From: a virus
Strand: one strand, 5' to 3'
IMG/VR virus record: IMGVR_UViG_3300045242_000195
Span: 1-41,456 of that record
Length of the DNA: 41,456 bases
Shown here: positions 24,425 through 31,118 of the stretch, piece after piece
Layout: each line of letters starts with the position of its first letter
Position numbering within the stretch: the first letter of the stretch is position 1
Notes under the pieces: model-generated
The model's input: the letters and a program-made list of their open reading frames with translations, nothing else
Told to the model about the DNA's origin: nothing
Databases searched by the model: none
Program-made: the position numbers and the translations under genes

Positions 24425-24757
24425 TCACGGCGTCCGCACGATGCAGACAATCGGGCCTTCATCCTTGGGCGGAGGATCGAGTCTTAGGAACGCGGCGTTC
24501 ACCGCATCGGTGCTAACGATTTCAAACGCCCCGTTGTTGAGATTCGTGCCCTGGATCAGCACAGGGTCTTGCGGCACGAAGTTTGCGAATGTGCCGTTGG
24601 CGCCGGTGACGCGCCCAGTGGCGGCGGCGAAGGTGAGCGATACCTGCACGCGCTTGCTCATACCGGCATCGCGGGTATGCGAGCGCGTATCGCTGCCGCC
24701 TTCCTGATGCGCGCTTTGACCTGTCGCCTTGATGCGTGTCCCCATCTCGTCGCTCAT
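24425..24757 (-). CDS. Hypothetical beta-rich structural protein (110 aa)
   Basis: GGGAGGATCGCGA precedes ATG 24757. The first third is charged and polar. The last two thirds are predicted strands (VQVSLTFAAATGRVTGANGTFANFVPQDPVLIQGTNLNNGAFEIVS). This could be a small head or head-tail protein, but no family is recognised. It overlaps the previous gene by 4 bp. Confidence 0.6.
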   Translation of the reverse strand: MSDEMGTRIKATGQSAHQEGGSDTRSHTRDAGMSKRVQVSLTFAAATGRVTGANGTFANFVPQDPVLIQGTNLNNGAFEIVSTDAVNAAFLRLDPPPKDEGPIVCIVRTP

Positions 24758-24975
24758 TCGCGATCCTCCCCCTCCCATGCCGTACACCAGTCATCCTCAG
24801 CCTTCGGCTCCGGTTTCGGGAACAGCCGGCACGTTCCCTTCGGCAACGCCTGCCCGGCGTTGATGAACCGGGTACGCGCCGCCTCTTCGGTTTCGCCTTT
24901 GCGGAGCACGATAGGCGGTGCCTCCGTGAAGGCGAGGCAATTGCCGCAGCGCCGCGTTTCATCCCATCCCGGCAT
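24754..24975 (-). CDS. Small cysteine-motif protein (73 aa)
   Basis: It has a CGNC motif near residue 10 and two further Cys (GTCRLF, DWCTAW), which could form one zinc site. Similar CxxC mini-proteins occur in phage late operons with unknown function. It ends in an acidic tail. It overlaps the next gene by 4 bp. Confidence 0.6.
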   Translation of the reverse strand: MPGWDETRRCGNCLAFTEAPPIVLRKGETEEAARTRFINAGQALPKGTCRLFPKPEPKAEDDWCTAWEGEDRE

Positions 24976-24981
24976 GGGTCA

Positions 24982-25269
24982 TCATCCGTTCTTGCGGTCG
25001 GCCGAGTTTTGCGCCGCTTCAAACGCGGTTTCGGAAGGGTCTTCGAGTTCTTCTCCCGGCACATCATTGACCGTCGCCGGTGCCCGGTTGGGCGGGAAGA
25101 TCACGATGTCGTATCGGCCCACGTCGCACACGCGCACGACGAGCCCCGCGAAATCCGTCAGTTCGGGGTGAAAGGCCGAGCCCCGCACTTCGGTTTTGTC
25201 GTGCTTTTTCGTGAGCATTTGGCGCTCAGGCGGCACGCGGTAAACGATCGGGAAGCCGAGTTGCGGCAT
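24982..25269 (-). CDS. Hypothetical protein (95 aa), first gene after the second promoter-like element
   Basis: The N-terminal half is beta-like (FPIVYRVPPERQML, then LVVRVCDVGRYDIVIFPPN) and the C-terminus is acidic and disordered. The upstream gap holds the element at 25305-25336, so this gene probably heads a transcript covering portal and capsid genes. Function not recognised. Confidence 0.6.
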   Translation of the reverse strand: MPQLGFPIVYRVPPERQMLTKKHDKTEVRGSAFHPELTDFAGLVVRVCDVGRYDIVIFPPNRAPATVNDVPGEELEDPSETAFEAAQNSADRKNG

Positions 25270-25304
25270 GGGGTGTTCTCCACACGGAGGGGATCACCCG
25301 CCCT

Positions 25305-25336
25305 AGGAGCGCCACAAAGGTCACATCACTGTCAAG
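25305..25336 (-). promoter_or_regulatory. Promoter-like element, copy b: CTTGACA-N15-TGGCGCTCCT
   Basis: On the minus strand: CTTGACA, 15 unrelated bases, TGGCGCTCCTAG. The flanking blocks are identical to copies at 5218 and 34357 while the 15-bp spacers differ, which suggests selection on the blocks. It is in the only gap (25270-25372) between the terminase genes and the portal-capsid genes, so it is placed to drive head genes leftward. Confidence 0.6.
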
Positions 25337-25372
25337 TACCACGGAACAAAGATGGAACCAGGGTGATTCGCG

Positions 25373-25636
25373 TCATCCCCCTAATTTCCTCCCGAAGAAC
25401 CTATGACACCGGCCGCAATACAGATGTTCGATGTCCTTCGGATGAAAGCTTCGCATCCCGCACGGTCGGAACAGGATGCTCTTGCCGTCCGATGTCGTTT
25501 CGATTTTCCAAACCACGCCCTCGCGCGGGGCGCAGTCGCGCCGCCATTCCTCCTGCTCGAGAGCAGCGTCGTGCACGGCACCTTCGATCTTCCGCCGCAA
25601 GAGCTGCAAGACTTTGCCGATCATCTCATCATTCAC
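25373..25636 (-). CDS. Hypothetical protein with C-terminal CxxC motif (87 aa)
   Basis: I start at GTG 25636, which overlaps the TerL stop (GTGA); an in-frame TTG further upstream is less likely. It contains FRPCG and, near the end, LYCGRCHRFFGRK, so up to three or four Cys could bind zinc. It might be a small DNA-processing partner of the terminase, but it lacks a complete HNH motif. Function unknown. Confidence 0.55.
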   Translation of the reverse strand: MNDEMIGKVLQLLRRKIEGAVHDAALEQEEWRRDCAPREGVVWKIETTSDGKSILFRPCGMRSFHPKDIEHLYCGRCHRFFGRKLGG

Positions 25637-27099
25637 GCCATCGCGAACGGGTCCCAATCATGCACGTGGGTTGCCGATGCCGTGCGCTGCGCTTCGCTCG
25701 CGTGGCGACCGCGGATTTCCAAATCCTCGCCTTCCGCACTCATGGCGTATTGCAGCGCATCGTGCGGATGGCTGTGCGGCGTCTTATCCGGTTCCTCCGA
25801 ATAGCGCTCGATGTCCACGAGCGGCAGCTTCTTGTAGCGATAGCCGCTGTTGAACCCTTCGCGCAGCACCGGACACAGATTGGGATCGAGCAGAAAAGCG
25901 GGCTCACCGTCGATCAGGTTCATCAGCGGCTTGCGCACCGCTTCGAGACGCGGGATCAGCGCATTCGTGGGCGCAGGCAGGATCGTGATGCCCGCATGAA
26001 ACGAGACGATTTCGATCCACGACATTTCGCCATCGTCCTTGTCGTTGCCGTGCTGTGCCGACGGATCGGCATAGCAGAGGATCTTCTGCACATCGAGCCC
26101 CGGATAATTCTCCTTCAGCGTGAGCGCGAGCAATTGGCCGAAGCGGATCGGTCCCGTGCCCGATTGCGTCGCGAGTTCACGCAAGGCACGCCATTGCCCG
26201 TTCGGCAACCGCTGCAAAAACGCCGCCGCAGGCGACAGGCCCGCATCGAGCCCGATGATGAGCTTGTGCCAAGGCGCGAACGCGAGCGGCACTTTCGAGA
26301 CGTGGATCGTATCCTGATATTCCGGATAGATCGGCTTTCCGGCGCGGGAGAAGCCCGGCGCATTGTCGATCATCCGCTTGATGTACCAGACCGGCTGCCC
26401 CTTCGCCTGATCGATGTAATAATCCGCAGGCAGATTATGCAGATTCTCCGCCCCCGGCTCCAAGCCGCCCGGCTGGCGGAAAAGATCGACATCATCGGGC
26501 GTGTTCCTGAAAATCTCCGTATACAGCCAGCTTGTCAGTTCGGGCGCATTGCAATCCATCAGAATGCCCCACCATGACGGGCCGCCTTCGCTCATGTCGG
26601 GATAGCGGCCCCACCGGCCCTTCGCGAAGGTGTAGACTTCGCGTGACAGCAGATCGGCTTCGTTCAGGTACCACAGCGTCGGCTCATAGCCGCGCATCAC
26701 ATCCTCGACATTGTTCTCGCCGATGGCGATGAAATCCATCTGCAAATCGCAGATCGTCTTGTCGGCAAGCTCGAATTGGATTCGGTGCGTGGCGGGACCG
26801 TCCGTCGAACCCTGAAACTCGCCCGCATCTTTCGGGATGCGCTTCCACCACGAGGGCAGTGTCGTCTTCCAAAGTTGGCGATAGGTGTCGCGCACGATGC
26901 AGACCTTGGTCTTGCGCGTCTTGTTGTCCTGATTGCTGGTGCGCTGGCGCGAGGCGTAGAGGATCGATTTCATGCAGCAGGCGGTCGTTTTTCCGGAGCC
27001 GACCGGCCCGTTAATGATCTGAACCCTCTTCTTGGCGAACATGAACCCCTGCGCCACCGGCCCCGGCGGCAACCATTGGAGCTTCAGTTCTTGACGCAT
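25633..27099 (-). CDS. terL: Terminase large subunit (488 aa)
   Basis: Walker A is GPVGSGKTT (31-39). A Walker B-like strand is LWYLNEAD (142-149). The C-terminal nuclease half begins around residue 265 with LIIGLDAGLSPAAAF, carrying the first acidic residue, and ends with HPHDALQYAM, the usual last nuclease motif with an Asp. This is the DNA-packaging motor and headful or site-specific nuclease. It is preceded by the TerS-like gene with an 89-bp overlap. Confidence 0.93.
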   Translation of the reverse strand: MRQELKLQWLPPGPVAQGFMFAKKRVQIINGPVGSGKTTACCMKSILYASRQRTSNQDNKTRKTKVCIVRDTYRQLWKTTLPSWWKRIPKDAGEFQGSTDGPATHRIQFELADKTICDLQMDFIAIGENNVEDVMRGYEPTLWYLNEADLLSREVYTFAKGRWGRYPDMSEGGPSWWGILMDCNAPELTSWLYTEIFRNTPDDVDLFRQPGGLEPGAENLHNLPADYYIDQAKGQPVWYIKRMIDNAPGFSRAGKPIYPEYQDTIHVSKVPLAFAPWHKLIIGLDAGLSPAAAFLQRLPNGQWRALRELATQSGTGPIRFGQLLALTLKENYPGLDVQKILCYADPSAQHGNDKDDGEMSWIEIVSFHAGITILPAPTNALIPRLEAVRKPLMNLIDGEPAFLLDPNLCPVLREGFNSGYRYKKLPLVDIERYSEEPDKTPHSHPHDALQYAMSAEGEDLEIRGRHASEAQRTASATHVHDWDPFAMA

Positions 27100-27661
27100 T
27101 CGCGGTGCCCTCGATCACGGTTGCGGTGAGTCCGACGCCGATCAGATTTTCGGGTTCGGGAGATGGCGGCGCGGCCCCGGTGAGCTCGCCCCCGATGTGC
27201 AAGTAGATCACCTTGCGATTTGTGATGTCGATGGAAACCGGCATTTTGCTGTGCAGATAGGGCAAGAGCGGGATCATCGACAGCCGCTTCTCTTGCAACG
27301 CCTCGAGCCTCGTGCATCCTGTCGCGGCAACCAGTTCCTCAATCGACATGGCCGCGATCTGCAACAGCCCCTCCGCGGGCGAGGTGTATTTGTTCAGCAG
27401 ATATTCCGCGAACTCGACGGTGCGCTTGTTCCGCGCACCAGGCGGGCGGCCAATCCGGGCGCGGATGTCCTTGACCGCGGCGCCATGTCTGCCGGGGCCG
27501 ATCAACTCATCCACCCAATCGATCTGGTTCGCGTCCTCATCGAGCGGTTCGGGCGGCGGCGCCATTTCGAGCGCGAGCTTGAGAGCGGCCTTTTCGCCGC
27601 TCGTCGATTTCACCCGCCCGCCTTTCCTGGCGCCGGCAAGCGGCGGCTTTCGCTGAGTCAT
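27011..27661 (-). CDS. terS: Terminase small subunit-like protein (216 aa)
   Basis: I start at ATG 27661. The central part, IGRPPGARNKRTVEFAEYLLNKYTSPAEGLLQIAAMSIEELVAATGCTRLEALQ, then LPYLHSKMPVSID, follows the pattern of small-terminase-like proteins ('GRPKGxxNKRT... A-LPYxHxKxP'). Its place before TerL agrees. The C-terminal ~30 residues overlap TerL by 89 bp and are Gly/Ala-rich. It would recognise the packaging site. I could not identify a cos or pac sequence. Confidence 0.75.
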   Translation of the reverse strand: MTQRKPPLAGARKGGRVKSTSGEKAALKLALEMAPPPEPLDEDANQIDWVDELIGPGRHGAAVKDIRARIGRPPGARNKRTVEFAEYLLNKYTSPAEGLLQIAAMSIEELVAATGCTRLEALQEKRLSMIPLLPYLHSKMPVSIDITNRKVIYLHIGGELTGAAPPSPEPENLIGVGLTATVIEGTANASRTEAPMVAAGAGGAGVHVRQEEGSDH

Positions 27662-27841
27662 GCCAAAATCCCCGACCCTTTGGGTTTGGGATTCTGGACT
27701 CGCATTTTTGCCAAAACTCCACAACCTCAACTACCACTCGGTGACAGAGGTCATAGTGGCGCGCGGCGGCCGAAACCGGGGGTACCCCCCCCTCGAGCGC
27801 GCGCGCGCCGGCGCCGGCCTGGCGCGAATCGAGCGCCCGAT
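27662..27841. other. Leader region of the late operon
   Basis: No convincing gene. It contains a perfect palindrome GGGGGTACCCCC (27778-27789) and a CG-alternating run (27795-27815). It must include the promoter for the terminase genes and perhaps a packaging signal, but I cannot place either with confidence. Confidence 0.3.
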
Positions 27842-27911
27842 CGGTGGAGATTTGGTGGAGTAGCGGCTAAACCGTTGATTTCATTAGGCTAGGCGCTCCC
27901 TACACAAGGGA
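27842..27911 (+). repeat. att-like element R1 (inverted partner at 39780-39849)
   Basis: Seventy bases match the reverse complement of 39780-39849 at 67 positions. It contains GGTGGAG twice, 11 bp apart (27843-27849, 27854-27860), GCTAA-x-CC-x-TTGAT, and a hairpin CTCCCT-ACACA-AGGGAG (27896-27912). The same blocks in the same order occur in the attP region at 3536-3604. The loop reads TACACAA here and TTCACAC in attP. I infer an integrase-recognised site or a fossil of one. Confidence 0.7.
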
Positions 27912-28021
27912 GAACATCAAGCTGGACATAGAGATTCGCCAGATCCGGGCGCCGGCCGCTCCGGCGAGCGCGCGCCCTAGCCAGTAAAATGTCCCTGGAA
28001 TAATCCGATCCGGCAAATAGC

Positions 28022-28287
28022 GCTGCACAGTTGCACAGGCGTTGCACAGGCGTTGCACACCCTTAGAATAGAATTACATGAGACATAACAATATCTTATC
28101 TTATCTGTCCCGCTCACTGTGCAACTGTGCAACGCGATCCTCGCGCACATGCGCGCGCGCTCGCTTGCGCGCACATGCGCACGTGTTTGCCCGTTGCACA
28201 GTTGCACAGTGCCACCAATTCGCTCTTTTCATAGCAATATCAACGGCTTAGATGTGCAACGTCCTGTGCAATGGCGTTGCACAGGAC
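28022..28287. repeat. Iteron/palindrome cluster built on TTGCACAG, with AT-rich segment
   Basis: TTGCACA(G/C) occurs at 28031, 28042 and 28053 (exact 11-bp steps), inverted at 28117 and 28125, direct at 28194 and 28202, inverted at 28264 and direct at 28277. A 20-bp perfect inverted repeat joins 28115-28134 to 28192-28211, enclosing a duplicated GCGCACATGCGC (28143, 28169). A second perfect 11-bp palindrome lies at 28261-28287. An AT-rich stretch (28063-28108) lies between the first and second groups. The plan resembles a replication origin with iterons, or a dense operator for a phage regulator. Confidence 0.75.
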
Positions 28288-28452
28288 CCGGACCCGTATC
28301 GCACGAAGCATCTCGCGTGTGTTCTGCCACTAATCGGCAAGGGTAGGGGCGAACGCAACAGACACACGCGCGAAGTCGGAGCTCACGCGATCCGCGCAAT
28401 CCGCCACGAGTCGGAGCGGTGCTCGAACGTGCGGCGTTCTGTCACATATGCT

Positions 28453-28469
28453 AGTGAAATAATTTCATC
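28453..28469. promoter_or_regulatory. Operator-like palindrome upstream of ardC
   Basis: AGTGAAATAATTTCATC contains TGAAA-N3-TTTCA. A near copy (AGTGAACCAATTTCACT) lies at 30342-30358. It sits in AT-rich sequence 56 bp upstream of the ardC start, where a promoter would be expected, so it is probably a regulator binding site. Confidence 0.45.
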
Positions 28470-28524
28470 ATATACGGCCGATGCCATGTTGGCGCATGGC
28501 ACGAAACAGCAAGGGAATTCAGTC

Positions 28525-29376
28525 ATGAGAGACATCTACCAAGAAGTAACCGATCGCATCATTGCAGCGCTCGAGTCCGGCACGGCGCCTTGGTTGCGTC
28601 CGTGGCGCGACGGCAAAAGCGGTTCAGCACAAGAACCGTTCAACGCGCTTAGCGGGCGGCCCTATAACGGCATCAATCTGTTGATCTTAGGGACCATGCC
28701 GTACGCGTCGCTTGCCTGGCTCACCTTCAAGCAAGCGCTTGAGCTAGGCGGCAACGTCAAGAAGGGTGAACGCGGCACTCAAATCATTTTTTGGAAGTTC
28801 GAAGCGCGCAAAGACGAAGAGACGGGCAAAGTAAAAACGATCCCGTTCGCGCGCGCCTATACCGTGTTCAACGTGGAGCAATGCGAGAACCTGGACGCGG
28901 CAAAACTCAAGCTTCCGGCGCCGCCAACGGAAGGCGCAACGGATATGAACGCATTGGCGGCCAGGGTCGGGGCAATCGTCCGTCATGGCGGCAACCGCGC
29001 GTTCTTTTCGCCGCATCATGACTTTGTGCAAATGCCGGGCGCCGAAACCTTCAAGAGCCAAGAACACTACCAGGCGACGCTCGCTCACGAATTGACGCAC
29101 TGGACCGGCCACGACAAACGCTGCAAGCGCGAATTCGGCAAGCGCTTTGGCGATGACGCCTACGCCTTCGAAGAGCTAGTCGCGGAAATCGGGTCTGCCT
29201 TCCTTTGCGCGCAACATGGCATCGCTTTGGAAGGCTTGCAGCATGCGGCCTATCTGGCCGGCTGGCTCAAGATCCTGAAAGAGGACAAGCGCGCCATCTT
29301 TACTGCCAGCTCCAAAGCGCGCGAAGCGGCCACATTCCTGACAGGCGAACGCGAAGAAGAAGCAATCGCCGCCTGA
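28525..29376 (+). CDS. ardC: ArdC-like antirestriction protein (283 aa)
   Basis: I choose ATG 28525 (MRDIYQEVTDRIIAALESGTAPWLRPW) with AAGGGA upstream; earlier in-frame starts add an unlikely leader. Residues 1-130 form the ArdC N-terminal ssDNA-binding domain (PFNALSGRPYNGIN..., then GERGTQIIFWKFE, then ARAYTVFNVEQC). The C-terminal domain is a zincin-like metallopeptidase with H188-E-L-T-H192 and the downstream EELVAEIGSAFL segment, which should supply the third ligand. Plasmid ArdC protects incoming DNA from restriction, and the TraC-type primase shares the N-terminal domain. It starts a small plus-strand operon. Confidence 0.93.
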   Translation: MRDIYQEVTDRIIAALESGTAPWLRPWRDGKSGSAQEPFNALSGRPYNGINLLILGTMPYASLAWLTFKQALELGGNVKKGERGTQIIFWKFEARKDEETGKVKTIPFARAYTVFNVEQCENLDAAKLKLPAPPTEGATDMNALAARVGAIVRHGGNRAFFSPHHDFVQMPGAETFKSQEHYQATLAHELTHWTGHDKRCKREFGKRFGDDAYAFEELVAEIGSAFLCAQHGIALEGLQHAAYLAGWLKILKEDKRAIFTASSKAREAATFLTGEREEEAIAA

Positions 29377-29448
29377 TTTCTCCGGCTAGGGCACGGATCA
29401 TTCCGTGCCCCTTCCGGTGCAATCAAGCGCCAAACGAAAGGACAGCAC

Positions 29449-29643
29449 ATGCAATTCACAGCCGAAGAAGCATTCGAAGCGAGCGATTGCGAGGAACCGA
29501 TCATGATTACACGCGCGGCGGCGATGCGCCTAGTAAGCGAGCACGACGCCACGTGGGAAGAATTCGAAGCGGACAATAAGGGAACCGGGATCGGCTTTAA
29601 TACTTTTGACGCGGCGCATGTTTTGCGCTGGCTTGGTTACTGA
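29449..29643 (+). CDS. Small acidic protein in the ardC operon (64 aa)
   Basis: GAAAGGACAGCAC precedes ATG 29449. It is acidic (many Glu/Asp, e.g. EEAFEASDCEEP, DATWEEFEADNKG) and helical. Small acidic proteins next to ard genes can be DNA mimics, but 64 aa is short and no ArdA or Ocr similarity is visible. Function unknown. Confidence 0.6.
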   Translation: MQFTAEEAFEASDCEEPIMITRAAAMRLVSEHDATWEEFEADNKGTGIGFNTFDAAHVLRWLGY

Positions 29644-29724
29644 ATTGACAGCCTAAAGCAACCTATCAGCATCATACAAATGCCGCGTTGGCGCGCGGTA
29701 CAACAACAGCAAGGAGTTACTGCA

Positions 29725-30165
29725 ATGGCGAAACTGAAAGCACACGGCACGGAAATCGGCACGCTCTACACAATGACCGGGCAACGCCGGTATATGTCGG
29801 ATGGCAAGATTTTGACCAATCATGGCCATGGCTGGAAATTGCACGGCAAGATCAAAGACGGCGTGAACCCGCAACAGGCATTCGAACGCGCGCAAGAACG
29901 CCAAAGAGAATTTATCGCCGCGAACCCCATGACTGCGGCCTATAAGGCCGCGCTTCATGAGACTGCGCCGGCGTGCAAACGCTGGAAGCTCCACCTAGCA
30001 ATTGGCATGATGCCCGACGATCCAGATGGCGTGTGGTCCGATGCCTGTGACGGCTATGGCGACAACGTGCATGCGGACTTGGACGACGTTGTGCGCCTTT
30101 GCGAGCTGTACAAGCTGGCATTGAACGAGCGCAAATCTCTGCAAACCACAACCGACGCCACGTGA
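29725..30165 (+). CDS. Hypothetical protein in the ardC operon (146 aa)
   Basis: AAGGAG at 29711 supports ATG 29725 rather than the in-frame ATG 45 bases earlier. The N-terminal part is compact and beta-like (GTEIGTLYTMTGQRRYMSDGKILTNHGHGWKLHGKIK), the rest helical. It is followed by a strong terminator, so it closes the operon. No family is recognised. Its place beside ardC suggests an anti-defence or plasmid-like accessory role. Confidence 0.6.
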   Translation: MAKLKAHGTEIGTLYTMTGQRRYMSDGKILTNHGHGWKLHGKIKDGVNPQQAFERAQERQREFIAANPMTAAYKAALHETAPACKRWKLHLAIGMMPDDPDGVWSDACDGYGDNVHADLDDVVRLCELYKLALNERKSLQTTTDAT

Positions 30166-30176
30166 CGGCAAAAAGC

Positions 30177-30210
30177 GGCCCCCGGACGGATTGGCGTCTA
30201 TCCGGGGGCC
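30177..30210. terminator. Bidirectional intrinsic terminator after the ardC operon
   Basis: GGCCCCCGGA pairs perfectly with TCCGGGGGCC around a 14-nt loop. On the plus strand TTGATT follows. On the minus strand GCTTTTTG follows, so it should work well in both directions. It isolates the ardC operon from the hairpin-rich interval to its right. Confidence 0.8.
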
Positions 30211-30341
30211 TTGATTGCCATGGCCTCGACCCAACGCCAGCAAGGCAACGGGGGGGAAACCATAGACAACCCAAGGGGAACCTATGACCTATGCCAGGGA
30301 AAACGGCGCCGAAAATGACGCGGCGTTCTGCCGCGTATCAT

Positions 30342-30358
30342 AGTGAACCAATTTCACT
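30342..30358. promoter_or_regulatory. Operator-like palindrome, second copy
   Basis: AGTGAA-CCAAT-TTCACT is a 6-bp-arm inverted repeat, and its sequence matches the palindrome upstream of ardC (28453-28469) except at a few positions. It is 63 bp upstream of the 25-codon ORF. A shared regulator, perhaps the HTH protein at 30591, could bind both. Confidence 0.4.
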
Positions 30359-31109
30359 GATTTCTTGGGAGTGGTGAAGGGGATGGAATCGGCCATCCCC
30401 GCCACACTGAGGAGAGCCCGATGGAGAAACATCGGACCATCCTCCACCTTCGGATCAGATTGTTCGGGTACGCCCTAACGATCCTGCTCCGCCGGTGAGG
30501 AGGCCGCCCCCAGGTACGAACTGGGGGCGGTTCTCTCCAATATAGGGCAGAAATCCATGACTGATCAATTACCGCGCGGGAAACCCTGAAATGACGCCCC
30601 GCGATTTCGCCGCCTGGCGCAAGGCCATGGGATATTCCTACACGGCCGCCGCCGCAGCGCTTGGCCTGTCCCGCCGCATGATCATCCTCTACGAGAATGG
30701 CGAAAAACCCGTTCCCGGTGATCCCGCAAAAACAACGGACATCGTTATTCCACGTGCGGTCGCGCTCGCCTGCGCCGCGCTTGCCGCGGGGCTCGATCCC
30801 ATCGGCACACTCAAACCCAAAGGACGATTGGGCTGACCTGGCGCTCCTCAAAAGTATATCCCCGTTCCGTTGGGTCCAACGGCTCGCCCCGTGCTCGGGG
30901 CTGGTGAGCTCTTGCTCCCTGGTCGGTAGTCCGCCGCTGGCGACAACATCTTCCCAAGCGGCGTCGTTGACATCGACGGTCGGCACGTCCTGCCAGCCGC
31001 CGTACTTCTCGCCGGGGCAAAGAGAGCCACTCGCATCGACGCATGGCGTCACGTAGCGGAACTGGAGGAACCGCTGCTCGCCAAGGGCAACCCATCGCAT
31101 CTCAAACAT
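30354..31109 (-). CDS. Leftward ORF: N-terminal ~85 residues look real, remainder doubtful
   Basis: The start (ATG 31109) is 10 bp after the stop of the upstream gene. Residues 1-60 (LQFRYVTPCVDASGSLCPGEKYGGWQDVPTVDVND) resemble small phage proteins with a 'LQ(Y/F)R... DASG... W-DVP-VD' pattern. Beyond ~residue 90 the frame lies antisense to the HTH gene (30591-30836) and across the terminator at 30504, and its composition becomes random (Arg/Trp-rich). I think the original stop was lost by mutation or rearrangement. The correct gene is probably about 31109 down to ~30840. Confidence 0.45.
   Translation of the reverse strand: MFEMRWVALGEQRFLQFRYVTPCVDASGSLCPGEKYGGWQDVPTVDVNDAAWEDVVASGGLPTREQELTSPEHGASRWTQRNGDILLRSARSAQSSFGFECADGIEPRGKRGAGERDRTWNNDVRCFCGITGNGFFAILVEDDHAAGQAKRCGGGRVGISHGLAPGGEIAGRHFRVSRAVIDQSWISALYWREPPPVRTWGRPPHRRSRIVRAYPNNLIRRWRMVRCFSIGLSSVWRGWPIPSPSPLPRNQ
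30379..30400 (+). other. Hairpin upstream of the 25-codon ORF
   Basis: GGGGATGG-AATCGG-CCATCCCC gives an 8-bp perfect stem. It ends 20 bases before the ATG at 30421, close to its Shine-Dalgarno (GAGGAGAG). It could form an attenuating or stabilising leader structure. Confidence 0.4.
30421..30498 (+). CDS. 25-aa basic/hydrophobic peptide ORF between two hairpins
   Basis: ATG 30421 has an excellent Shine-Dalgarno (GAGGAGAG, spacing about 6). The peptide has basic ends (MEKHR..., ...LLRR) and a central hydrophobic stretch (LFGYALTILL). It is flanked by the hairpin at 30379-30400 and the terminator at 30504-30530, so the interval looks like a self-contained mini transcript. It may be a leader peptide, a type I toxin-like membrane peptide, or simply an unselected ORF. 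No homologue is known to me. Confidence 0.4.
   Translation: MEKHRTILHLRIRLFGYALTILLRR
30504..30530 (+). terminator. Intrinsic terminator after the 25-codon ORF
   Basis: CCGCCCCCAG-GTACGAA-CTGGGGGCGG is a perfect 10-bp stem with a 7-nt loop, followed by TTCTCT. It begins 5 bases after the TGA of the 25-codon ORF. Confidence 0.7.
30591..30836 (+). CDS. XRE-type HTH regulator (81 aa)
   Basis: The first 40 residues (FAAWRKAMGYSYTAAAAALGLSRRMIILYENGEKPVPGD) form a lambda-type HTH, with GLSRRMIILYENG as recognition-helix region. The second part (IPRAVALACAALAAGLDPI) is the helical end usual in small phage regulators of alphaproteobacteria. It is near two matching palindromes (28453, 30342) that it might bind. 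An opposite-strand frame covers it but reads as non-coding there. Confidence 0.8.
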   Translation: MTPRDFAAWRKAMGYSYTAAAAALGLSRRMIILYENGEKPVPGDPAKTTDIVIPRAVALACAALAAGLDPIGTLKPKGRLG

Positions 31110-31118
31110 TTTGGCTCG

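Noticed and set aside
27778-27789. GGGGGTACCCCC palindrome as a packaging or promoter site
   Set aside because: It is a single short palindrome in very GC-rich DNA with no second copy, so there is nothing to assign a role.
28022-28287. CRISPR array
   Set aside because: The repeats are 8 bp, in both orientations and unevenly spaced, without unique 30-40 bp spacers.
30284-30343. 19-codon ORF with AAGGGG upstream
   Set aside because: It is very short, has no notable composition and ends in the palindrome. I have no basis to call it a gene.
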